From NCBI RefSeq assembly GCF_029960785.1, contig NZ_JASBQE010000015.1, positions 1-64,000 on the forward strand: a stretch of DNA of 64,000 bases, in the 5' to 3' direction. The translations under genes and the position numbers were made by a program. The notes beneath the pieces were generated by a model. It was given only the letters and a program-made list of their open reading frames with translations, did no database searches and was not told the DNA's origin. This stretch comes from Polyangium sp. 15x6. GTDB taxonomy: Bacteria > Myxococcota_A > Polyangia > Polyangiales > Polyangiaceae. The number at the start of each line of letters is the position of its first letter. The stretch's first letter is position 1. This document shows positions 8,662-16,364 of this stretch, piece after piece.

Positions 8662-11600
8662 ATGGAAAACCTAGAGCTTCGTTTCGCAGCGAAGGACATC
8701 AACCTCTCCGTGCGGAGCTTTTCGGTCGTCGAGGAGATGTCGACGCTCTTCGACGTCTCGCTCGTCGCGCGATCGGCGGACGAGGACATCGATCTCGACG
8801 CCCTCGTCGGAAACGGCGCGGGGTTCAAGGTCGCGGGCGGCCTCGCCTGGACCGGCGTCGTGCAGTATGCCGAGCAGATCGAGGTCGAGCCCGACGGGCT
8901 CTCGACGTACTTCCTGCGGATCGTGCCGGCGCTCTGGCGCACCTCGCAGCGCCGCAACCAGCGCATTTTCCAGCACCTGTCGATCCCCGACATCACGAAG
9001 AAGCTGCTCGCGGACTGGGAGATCGAGCCCGTGCTCGAGCTCGACGCGGGCACGTTCCCGAAGCTCGAGTATCGCGTGCAGTACGGCGAGACCGACTTCG
9101 CGTTCCTCTCGCGTCTGCTCGAAGAAGCGGGCATCAGCTACCATTTCCGCGCGCCGGATCCGGGCAGCGAGACGCCGAGCAAGCTCGTCCTCGTCACCGA
9201 TCCCACCGTGCGCGAGGCCGGCGCGCCGCTGCTCTACGTGAACAACCTCGAGCACGCGAAGTCGCGCGACGCGATCACGCACGTAAAGGTCTCGCACCAG
9301 GTGCGGCAGGGCCGCATGACGCTGCGCGATCACGATTTCCGCAGGCGGCCCGACTTCCAGCTCATCGCCGAGTCGAAGTCGACGTTCGATCAGGAAGATC
9401 GATACGAGAGCTACAGCTACGTGCCCGGCGCGTTCGTCGTGGATCCGGGGCGCGTCGACGAGCGCGAGGCCAAGGCGCTCGCGGCGCGCAGGCTCGACGG
9501 CACGCGGCAAGGCCGCCGCAAGGTCCTCTTCCAGACGACCGCGCTCGGCCTTTCACCCGGCGACGTGTTCTGCATGGAAGGGCATCCGCGCGAGGATCTC
9601 GCCAAGGAAAAGCGCCTCCTCCTCGTGCAACGCACGCTCGAAGGGACGAGCGAGGGCGACTGGTCGAGCACGGGCACGGCGGTGTTCGCCGACGATCCGT
9701 ACCGGCCCGTGTCCGTCACGCCGAAGCCGCGCATGGGCGGCCTCCAGAGCGCGGTCGTCACAGGGCCGCCCGGCGAGGAGATCCACGTCGACGAGTACGG
9801 CCGCGTGCGCGTGCAGTTCCACTGGGATCGCGAGGGCAAGTACACGGACGAGAGCTCGTGCTGGATCCGCGTGAGCCAGGTCTGGGCCGGGCGCGGTTAT
9901 GGCAATGTCGCGATCCCGCGCGTCGGGCAGGAGGTCCTCGTCGATTTCCTCGAGGGCGACCCCGATCAGCCGATCATCGTCGGCCGCGTCTTCAACGGCA
10001 CCTCGCCGCACCCGTACAAGCTGCCCGATCACAAGACGAAGACCTCGTGGAGGAGCGATAGCTCGCCCGGATCCGGCGGCTTCAACGAGATCACCTTCGA
10101 GGACGCCAAGGGGCGCGAGAGGGTGTTCATGCACGCGCAGAAGGACCGCGAGGAGGTCGTCCGGGAGAAACACACGCTCCAGGTCGGCACGGATCTCGAC
10201 GTGCAGGTCGGCGAGCGCGAGACGCGCAAAGTGGGCGCGGATCAGACGCTGCACGTCGTCGGCAGCCGCACGACGCGCGTCGAGCAGAGCGACGTGCTCG
10301 TCGTCGGGGGCGAGTGCCACATCCAGGTCGGCGAGACGGGCGCGTCGCTGTCGAACGATCGGGTCGTGCTCTCGACGGGCAAGGCTTCGCTCACGCTCGC
10401 GGGCGGCGACATCTTCCTCGACGCGAGCGGCAGCATCAAGGTGAGCGCCGGCGGGCTCGCGGGGCTCGCGGGGCGCGAGGTGCACATCGACGGCGCGCCG
10501 AACGTCCTGCTCAACACCGCGGGCGCGAGCTCGCCCGTGCCGATGTCGCTCGGCGCGGCCGAGATCAACCTCGCCGATCTCTCGTTCCCCGAGGCCGTGA
10601 ACAACGCGGCGAAGGCGCTCCAGGCGAAGATTTTCGACGAGATCCCGGGCGGCTTCGACGAACAGGCCGTCGAGGGAGCGCTCCGGCGCCTGCTCGAAGA
10701 GCCGCCCGCCTCGCTCGCGGACGCGCCGGGTTACTTGATGGTGCCCGAGGCCATCAACGAGCAGCTCCAGGGGGCGATCGACAAGGTGCTCGGCGTGCCG
10801 GGCGTGATCGTGGACGACATCCTCGATCGCGTGGCGCTCGAGCAGAAGAAGCTCCAGGAGCGCATCGATCAGATCCGCGCGCGGGCCGGCGAGATCGCGG
10901 GCGACGTGCAGGAGAAGATCCGCGGCGCGGTCGAGGATCTCCGCGCGCGGGCCGAAGCCGCGAAGCAGATGGCCATCGCGAAGTTCGAGGAGGTCAAAGC
11001 CAAGCTCGAAGCCGCCAAGGCGCAGGTGCAGGCCAAGATCCAGGAGCTCCGCGGCAAGCTCGAGGAGGCCAAGGCGCGCGCCGTGGCGATCGTCGAGGAG
11101 TTCAAGGGCAAGCTCGAAGCGGCGAAGGCGGCCGTGCTCGGCAAGGTGGCCGAGGTGAAGGAGAAGTTCGCCGAGGCCAAGGCGCGGGTGCAGGCCAAGA
11201 TCGACGAGATCAAGGGCCGCATCGAGGCCGTCAAGGAGCAGGCCAAGGCGAAGATCGAGGAGATTAAGGGCCGCATCAACGACCTCAAGGAGCAGGCCAA
11301 GGCCAAGGTGCAGGAGATCAAGGAGCGCGTGATCGCGCTCAAGGATCAGGCCGTCGAGCGCTTCCAGGAGATGAAGAAGCAGGCGGGCGAGATCATCGAG
11401 ATGGCCAAGACGCAGGTCGAGGCCGCGAAGGCCCGCGTGCAGGAGCTCAAGGCGCGGATCGAGGGCGCCAAGGAAGAGGTCAAGCAGAAGGTCCAGGAGT
11501 GGAAGGGCAAGGTCGAGGAGTGGAAGGCCCAGGCCAAGGCCAAGGTCGAGGAGATCAAGGGCCAGGCGAAGGCCGTCGTCGAGGAAGTGAAGGGCCAGAT

Positions 11601-12540
11601 CGAGAGCGCGAAGGAGACGGTCAAGCAGACCATCGCGGACGCGAAGGAGGTGGTCGCCGACATCAAGGCCATCCCGAAGGAGTTCGTCGCCGAGACGAAG
11701 GCCGCGTGGAACGAGATCAAGACCGACGCGAAGGAGACCTGGAACCAGACCAAGGCCGACGCCAAGCAGACCTGGGAAGAGGCCAAGGAGACCTGGAAGC
11801 AGACCAAGGCCGACGCCAAAGAGACCTGGAACCAGACCAAGGCCGACGCCAAGCAGACGGTCGAGGACGCGAAAGAGGCCTGGAAGCAGACCAAGACCGA
11901 GGCGAAGGAGACCTGGAACCAGACGAAGGACGAATTCAAGCAGGCGGGGCAGGACGCGAAGGACGCCTGGAAGGACATCAAGGGCGACGCGAAGGACGCC
12001 TGGGGCGACATCAAGAACGAGGCCGAGGACTTCTGGGGTGACCTCGAGGGCCAGGGCAAGGACGCCGCCGAGGGCACGAAGGACGCACTCGGCGCGGCCC
12101 AGGATCAAGGCCAGGGCGCGCTCGGCGACGTGAAGGGCGCGCTGCAGAACGCGTTCGGCGGGAACGGTTCGAATGCGCTTTCGGGCCCGCAGGTGAACCT
12201 CGGCCAGGGCGCCGCGCCGGACGGCGGATCGCTCGGGCAGATCGTCTCGCGCGCCGGTGGTTTCACGGGCGACGACGTCGCCTCGGCGATCAACGGGGGT
12301 TCGAAAGGCGCGACGATCCTGCAGAGCCCCGGCGAGGGTCAGCTCTTCGTGATGAAGACGCAGGGCGCGGTGCCGGTCTCGGGCACCGAGCTCGAGGCGA
12401 ACCTCGTCGAGGCGCAGATGAACGGGTTTTCATCGAGCGACGCGTTCATTCACACCCTCACGAAGAAGGGATACGTGGTCTACGAGCGGCCCTGGGGCGA
12501 GCTCGCCGAGGCCTTCGTGAAGCGCGCCGCGGTCATTTGA
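8662..12540 (+). CDS. vgrG: VgrG/TssI T6SS spike protein with very long helical tail
   Basis: This 1292-residue protein begins with a normal VgrG. Residues 1-350 are the gp27-like region ('VQYGETDFAFLSRLLEEAGI' is the family signature). Residues 359-451 are the gp5 OB-fold (VHVDEYGRVRVQFHWDR type, GFEVLVDFLEGDPDQPIIVGR type). Residues to about 617 form the beta-helix needle. From about 735 to 1130 the chain is a highly charged amphipathic helix rich in Lys, Glu, Ala and Gln with 11-residue periodicity, resembling LEA or apolipoprotein sequences; ETWNQTKADAK-type units recur near 1020-1080. A small globular domain ends the protein (about 1210-1292). The spike pierces target membranes; the tail may be an effector, a scaffold or cargo carrier. 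No catalytic motif is visible in it. First gene of a three-gene tip cassette. Confidence 0.95.
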   Translation: MENLELRFAAKDINLSVRSFSVVEEMSTLFDVSLVARSADEDIDLDALVGNGAGFKVAGGLAWTGVVQYAEQIEVEPDGLSTYFLRIVPALWRTSQRRNQRIFQHLSIPDITKKLLADWEIEPVLELDAGTFPKLEYRVQYGETDFAFLSRLLEEAGISYHFRAPDPGSETPSKLVLVTDPTVREAGAPLLYVNNLEHAKSRDAITHVKVSHQVRQGRMTLRDHDFRRRPDFQLIAESKSTFDQEDRYESYSYVPGAFVVDPGRVDEREAKALAARRLDGTRQGRRKVLFQTTALGLSPGDVFCMEGHPREDLAKEKRLLLVQRTLEGTSEGDWSSTGTAVFADDPYRPVSVTPKPRMGGLQSAVVTGPPGEEIHVDEYGRVRVQFHWDREGKYTDESSCWIRVSQVWAGRGYGNVAIPRVGQEVLVDFLEGDPDQPIIVGRVFNGTSPHPYKLPDHKTKTSWRSDSSPGSGGFNEITFEDAKGRERVFMHAQKDREEVVREKHTLQVGTDLDVQVGERETRKVGADQTLHVVGSRTTRVEQSDVLVVGGECHIQVGETGASLSNDRVVLSTGKASLTLAGGDIFLDASGSIKVSAGGLAGLAGREVHIDGAPNVLLNTAGASSPVPMSLGAAEINLADLSFPEAVNNAAKALQAKIFDEIPGGFDEQAVEGALRRLLEEPPASLADAPGYLMVPEAINEQLQGAIDKVLGVPGVIVDDILDRVALEQKKLQERIDQIRARAGEIAGDVQEKIRGAVEDLRARAEAAKQMAIAKFEEVKAKLEAAKAQVQAKIQELRGKLEEAKARAVAIVEEFKGKLEAAKAAVLGKVAEVKEKFAEAKARVQAKIDEIKGRIEAVKEQAKAKIEEIKGRINDLKEQAKAKVQEIKERVIALKDQAVERFQEMKKQAGEIIEMAKTQVEAAKARVQELKARIEGAKEEVKQKVQEWKGKVEEWKAQAKAKVEEIKGQAKAVVEEVKGQIESAKETVKQTIADAKEVVADIKAIPKEFVAETKAAWNEIKTDAKETWNQTKADAKQTWEEAKETWKQTKADAKETWNQTKADAKQTVEDAKEAWKQTKTEAKETWNQTKDEFKQAGQDAKDAWKDIKGDAKDAWGDIKNEAEDFWGDLEGQGKDAAEGTKDALGAAQDQGQGALGDVKGALQNAFGGNGSNALSGPQVNLGQGAAPDGGSLGQIVSRAGGFTGDDVASAINGGSKGATILQSPGEGQLFVMKTQGAVPVSGTELEANLVEAQMNGFSSSDAFIHTLTKKGYVVYERPWGELAEAFVKRAAVI

Positions 12541-12557
12541 GGAGATTTGAGGAGCGA

Positions 12558-13004
12558 ATGTCGCGATACGAGAGCCGAGACGTCTCCTTCGACGTACCCC
12601 GCCACTGGGAGGACCGGACGATGGTGGCGTTCGCCGCCACGCCGCGGCCTGGACAATCCACGGCGCCGAACGTGGTCATGACCCGCGACGTGCTCTCCCC
12701 CGAGGAGACACTCGTGTCCTACGCGGACAAGCAGCTCGCCGAGCTCGGCAAGCGCCTCGAAGGGTTCGAGCTCAAGGATCGGAAAGAGCGCACGCTCGGC
12801 GGGCAGCCGGGGATCGAGCTGCATTTCACGTGGCGCGCGCAGTCGGGCGAGCTCGAGCAGAGGCTCGCGATGGCGCTCGGCCGGCGGCGCACGGTCTTTT
12901 GCTTCAATGCGACCGCGGCCAAGGTCGACGCGGATCAGATGAACCCGCTCTTCGATCGGATCCTGTCCACGGTGCGTTTCCCCCGCCCGGGGGAGGAGGC
13001 GTGA
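12558..13004 (+). CDS. DUF1795/DcrB-type T6SS chaperone (Eag-like)
   Basis: This 148-residue protein starts at ATG 12558 (GAGGAG 5-8 nt upstream), 17 nt after vgrG. 'SFDVPRHWEDRTMVAF', 'EETLVSYADKQLAELG', 'GGQPGIELHFTW' and 'FDRILSTVRF' fit the DUF1795/DcrB fold, which in T6SS clusters forms Eag chaperones that hold hydrophobic helices of PAAR-linked effectors before loading on VgrG. The gene lies exactly between vgrG and the PAAR gene, as expected for such an adaptor. That it serves the neighbouring PAAR protein is inference from order. Confidence 0.82.
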   Translation: MSRYESRDVSFDVPRHWEDRTMVAFAATPRPGQSTAPNVVMTRDVLSPEETLVSYADKQLAELGKRLEGFELKDRKERTLGGQPGIELHFTWRAQSGELEQRLAMALGRRRTVFCFNATAAKVDADQMNPLFDRILSTVRFPRPGEEA

Positions 13005-13012
13005 GGGCGTAA

Positions 13013-14089
13013 ATGACGACGGCGCATCTCGCGGCGAAGGTCGGTTCGAGGCTCGCGCATGCGGCGATGCCGCTCGTCACGCCGAGCCAGGCGATGGTCG
13101 CGGCGACGCTCGGCAGCGAGGTCGTGGGCCCGGCAGGGCTCGGCGGCGCGGGCGCGGCGAGCCTCGGCGCGGGCATCGGAGCTGCGCCGGCCGGGACGAT
13201 GATCTCGATCGTGGACATGGTCCCGATCCTCACGACGGGCGTCGTGGCCACGGGCGCAGAGGACGTGATGCTCGGGCCGGGGCAGATGGCCGTGCTCGCC
13301 CCTTCCCTGCCCCAGCCATGCGGGCCGCACGTGGCGCAGCCGATCGTCGCGGGGAGCCCGAGCGTGCTCGTGCACGGCAAGCAGCTCGTGCGGGTCGGCG
13401 ACAAGACGAGCTGCGGGGCCACGGTCTGCGACGGGGTGAAGACCGTCGTCGTGGGCGGCGCGGCCGCGGCGGCGAAGCCGGTCTCGCTGAACGATCTCGC
13501 GGGCTCGCTCGGCGCGGTCGTGCTCGGCGCGGTGCTCACGAAGACGGGCGCGATCGAGCGGATGAACGAGCTCGGCGCGGCGCTCGTCGAGGGCGCGGAG
13601 AAGGTCTCGGCGGCGGCCGACAAGGTCACGGGCGCGGTGTCGAAGACGCTGGACTTGGCGCAGGCGAAGGTCGACAAGGCGCTCGACAAAGCCCAGGGCA
13701 AGGCGAACGCTACGCTCGACAAGGTCGACACGAAGGTCAACGCGGCCATCGACAAGGTGACGGGCGCGATCGACAGGACGCTCGACAAGGCCGAGGCGAA
13801 GTACGAAAAGGCGCTCGAGAAGACGACCGGCGCGGTCACGGGCACGATCGACAAGGCCACGGGCGCCGTGACGGGCACGATCGACAAGGCCACGGGCGCG
13901 GTCGACAAGACGCTCGGAAAGGCCCTCGGCGCCGCGGAGAAGGCGGCCGACAAGGCGGGCGCGGCCGTGGACAAGGTCTCCGGCGCGGCGGGCGCGGCGC
14001 TCGGCAAGGTCGGCGATCTCGTGGGCTCGGTGGGCGGCGCGCTCGAATCGATCCTCGGCGGCGCGCTCCTCTTCGGCGGCGGAAAATAG
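13013..14089 (+). CDS. PAAR/DUF4150-type T6SS tip protein with helical repeat tail
   Basis: This 358-residue protein begins 8 nt after the chaperone stop, with GAGGG upstream of ATG 13013. Residues 1-150 form a PAAR-like domain ('VAQPIVAGSPSVLVHGKQLVRVG', 'DKTSCGATVCDGVKTVVVGG'), the cone that caps the VgrG needle; two hydrophobic Gly/Ala-rich stretches lie before it. A short hydrophobic segment (SLGAVVLGAVLTK, about 165-180) follows, then about 150 residues of helical repeats such as 'GTIDKATGAVT', 'DKVTGAV' and 'DKVSGAAG'. It ends in Gly-rich 'GGALLFGGGK'. No toxin motif is seen. The tail resembles in style the VgrG tail, an unusual shared feature. Confidence 0.88.
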   Translation: MTTAHLAAKVGSRLAHAAMPLVTPSQAMVAATLGSEVVGPAGLGGAGAASLGAGIGAAPAGTMISIVDMVPILTTGVVATGAEDVMLGPGQMAVLAPSLPQPCGPHVAQPIVAGSPSVLVHGKQLVRVGDKTSCGATVCDGVKTVVVGGAAAAAKPVSLNDLAGSLGAVVLGAVLTKTGAIERMNELGAALVEGAEKVSAAADKVTGAVSKTLDLAQAKVDKALDKAQGKANATLDKVDTKVNAAIDKVTGAIDRTLDKAEAKYEKALEKTTGAVTGTIDKATGAVTGTIDKATGAVDKTLGKALGAAEKAADKAGAAVDKVSGAAGAALGKVGDLVGSVGGALESILGGALLFGGGK

Positions 14090-14154
14090 GTCCCGTTCGA
14101 GTGCCCCGACGACGTGAAGCCGCTCGACCAGGAAAAAAAGTCCGGGCGCGGCGC

Positions 14155-14961
14155 ATGGTGATGCTCGTCCTCGGGACGATCGTGGGGCTCTATCTGCTCG
14201 TCTGCGTGCTGCTCTTCGCGGCGCAGCGCCGCATGGTCTTCCCTGGCCCGAAGCTCGGCCTGCGCCCGGAGAGCGGCCTGGGCGAGCTCGTGTGGGTGGA
14301 GCGTGGCACGCCCATGCTCTTCCGGAAGCCGCCCGCAAACAAACCCGTGTTCGTGTTCTTTCACGGCAACGGCGAGCAGATCGCGGACGTGGCATGGCTG
14401 GCCGATCACCTGGCGCGTGTGAACGTGGGGTTCGCGGCGATCGAGTATCCGGGCTACGGGCTCGCCATGGAGCAGGGAACCCCCTCGGAAGCCGCGATCC
14501 TCGAAGCGGCCGAGCGGGGCATCCGCCACATCCTCGACAAGGAGAACGTCCCGCGGGACCAACTGGTCCTCGGGGGACAATCCCTCGGCACGGGCGTGGC
14601 CATGGCGATGGCCGCGCGTGGGTTCGGCGCGCGCGTCGTGCTCCTTTGCCCCTTCACGTCCCTTCCAGACGTGGGCGCGGAGATCTTTCCCTTCCTGCCC
14701 GTGCGCCTCCTCCTGCGAGATCGCTTCGACTCCGCCGAGCGCGCGAGGGACGTGAACGTGCCCGTCCTCATCGTGCATGGCGTGCAGGACGAGCTCATCC
14801 CCGTGGAGCAAGGACGAGCGCTCGCCTCGCGGCTGCCGAACGCGCAGCTCGTCCAGATCCCGTGGGGCGGCCACACCAACCTGTGGTCGTTCCCGGAGAC
14901 CACGGCGGCGGTGCTCGCGTTCGTTCGGGGATGGAATCCGGACGTGCCGGCGCCGCGCTGA
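14155..14961 (+). CDS. membrane-anchored alpha/beta hydrolase (BEM46-like)
   Basis: The 268-residue product has an N-terminal membrane helix (MLVLGTIVGLYLLVCVLLFA), then 'RMVFPGP', the oxyanion segment 'VFFHGNGEQ', the nucleophile elbow GGQSLGTG, 'PVLIVHGVQDELIPVEQG' with the acid, and 'WGGHTNLW' with the catalytic His. This is the plan of BEM46/ABHD13-like hydrolases, probably facing the periplasm or cytoplasm from the inner membrane. ATG 14155 gives a clean signal anchor; GTG 14101 is in frame and would add 18 basic residues. It starts 65 bp after the PAAR gene, so cotranscription is possible, but a membrane anchor argues against it being a secreted T6SS effector. Confidence 0.85.
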   Translation: MVMLVLGTIVGLYLLVCVLLFAAQRRMVFPGPKLGLRPESGLGELVWVERGTPMLFRKPPANKPVFVFFHGNGEQIADVAWLADHLARVNVGFAAIEYPGYGLAMEQGTPSEAAILEAAERGIRHILDKENVPRDQLVLGGQSLGTGVAMAMAARGFGARVVLLCPFTSLPDVGAEIFPFLPVRLLLRDRFDSAERARDVNVPVLIVHGVQDELIPVEQGRALASRLPNAQLVQIPWGGHTNLWSFPETTAAVLAFVRGWNPDVPAPR

Positions 14962-14968
14962 GAGCCTT

Positions 14969-15301
14969 TCAATCGTCGTCCGGCTCGACCGTGATCCGGA
15001 GCGGCATCCCGTACTCGCGCGCGTGCTCCTGGACGAGCTTCGCCTTCGTCTCGGCGACGTCCTTCGTGTAGACGCCGGCCACGCCGCGGCCGGTGTTGTG
15101 CACGACGAGCATGAAGCTCAGCGCCGACGTCTCATCCATGTGGAAGAAGCGGACGAGCACGTCGACCACGAACCATTTCGTCGTGTAGTTGTCGTTGTGG
15201 AAGACGACCTGCCAGCGCTTCGCCTTCTCGACCTTGCGCTTTTGCTCGGTGGCGAGGTCGGAATCCGTGTCGTCGCTCCGTCGCTTCGGGTCGTTCGCCA
15301 T
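14969..15301 (-). CDS. clpS: ATP-dependent Clp protease adaptor ClpS
   Basis: This 110-residue protein has a disordered charged N-terminus, then the ClpS core: '[20 protein letters not shown]', '[21 protein letters not shown]', '[21 protein letters not shown]' and '[10 protein letters not shown]'. The NDNYTT and HMD/V..H elements form the pocket that binds N-degron residues and delivers such substrates to ClpAP. No clpA lies next to it, unlike in many proteobacteria. It converges with the hydrolase gene, with 7 bp between stops. Confidence 0.95.
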   Translation of the reverse strand: MANDPKRRSDDTDSDLATEQKRKVEKAKRWQVVFHNDNYTTKWFVVDVLVRFFHMDETSALSFMLVVHNTGRGVAGVYTKDVAETKAKLVQEHAREYGMPLRITVEPDDD

Positions 15302-15372
15302 GCCGAGCGGGGATCTTATCCTCGCGCCCGCCCTCCACAAGCCTCGCCGCGCCGCATGCGCTAGGCTCGGAC

Positions 15373-16239
15373 GTGGCCTCGTCGCTCTCCGCGTCTTCCA
15401 GCTCCGAAGCGAACGACCTCGCCCCCGCCTCGCGCCTCGCTCGCCTGCTCGACGGCCGGCGCATCGTCGCGCTCGCCGGCGCGGGCATGAGCACGGAGTC
15501 GGGTATCCCCGATTATCGAGGCCCCGAGACCGCGCGCCGCGCCCGCAATCCCATGCAAGCGCGGCAGTTCTTGCACGACCCCGCCTCGCGGGCGCGCTAC
15601 TGGGCGCGCAGCATGAACGGCTGGCCGAGGATCGACGCGGCCCGGCCGAACGCGGCGCACGTCGCGCTCGCCGCGCTCGAACGGGCGGACCGGCTCGCGG
15701 GCACGATCACGCAAAACGTCGACGGGCTGCACCAGGCCGCGGGCAGCGAGCGCGTGGTCGAGCTGCACGGCGCGCTCGCCCGCGTTCGTTGTCTCGGCTG
15801 CGGGACGATCGAGCCGCGCGCCGCTTTGCAGGAGCGCCTCATCGCGGAAAACCCTTCCTTTTACAGGTGGGGCACGGCCCTCGCGCCCGACGGCGACGCC
15901 GACCTCGACCACGACGCCTTCGCCGATTTTCATGTCCCCGTTTGTCTCGGATGCGGCGGCACGCTCAAGCCCGACGTCGTCTTTTTCGGCGAGAACGTGC
16001 CGGCGCGCGTCACCGAGGCCGCGTGGGCGCTCTTCGACGAGGCCGAGGCGTTGCTCGTCGTGGGTTCGTCGCTCACGGTGTACTCGGGTTATCGGTTCGT
16101 GCGCCGCGCGAGCGAGCGGGGCGTGCCCGTGGCCATCGTGAACCTCGGCCCGACGCGCGGCGACGAACACGCCGCCGTGCGCGTGGACGCGCGGCTCGGC
16201 GAGCTCTTGCCGCACCTCGCGGCGACGCTCGGCGCGTGA
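15373..16239 (+). CDS. Sir2-family NAD-dependent protein deacylase
   Basis: This 288-residue sirtuin carries '[15 protein letters not shown]' at about 36-50 (NAD binding), '[13 protein letters not shown]' and 'VELHG' with the catalytic His. Two zinc knuckles are C140/C143 and C191/C194, followed by '[12 protein letters not shown]' and '[12 protein letters not shown]'. All catalytic residues are present. It removes acyl groups from lysines with NAD as cosubstrate. The start is GTG 15373 after an Ala/Ser-rich lead; a later start is possible, as the core begins near residue 20. It is divergent from clpS with a 71-bp gap. Confidence 0.93.
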   Translation: MASSLSASSSSEANDLAPASRLARLLDGRRIVALAGAGMSTESGIPDYRGPETARRARNPMQARQFLHDPASRARYWARSMNGWPRIDAARPNAAHVALAALERADRLAGTITQNVDGLHQAAGSERVVELHGALARVRCLGCGTIEPRAALQERLIAENPSFYRWGTALAPDGDADLDHDAFADFHVPVCLGCGGTLKPDVVFFGENVPARVTEAAWALFDEAEALLVVGSSLTVYSGYRFVRRASERGVPVAIVNLGPTRGDEHAAVRVDARLGELLPHLAATLGA

Positions 16240-16364
16240 GGCCCCGCGCGCCGGGTCTCCCTGGTAACGCCAAGAACCAGACCTGATAATTCGAGTGACC
16301 AAAACGCCTTGATCCCAGACGGCCTTCATGCATCATGGAAGGTTGGCACTGGAGGCGCTCACTC

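Noticed and set aside
11700-11940. Possible CRISPR or tandem DNA repeat
   Set aside because: The near-repeats are in frame inside vgrG, have a protein period (11 residues) and no unique spacers.
9553-12108. 851-codon Leu/Asp/Arg-rich minus-strand frame
   Set aside because: It mirrors the repetitive VgrG tail in reverse; its Leu-Gly-Leu repeats come only from the complementary codons.
14155-14961. Alpha/beta hydrolase as a T6SS lipase effector
   Set aside because: It follows the PAAR gene but has an N-terminal membrane anchor and BEM46-like motifs, and no immunity gene follows.
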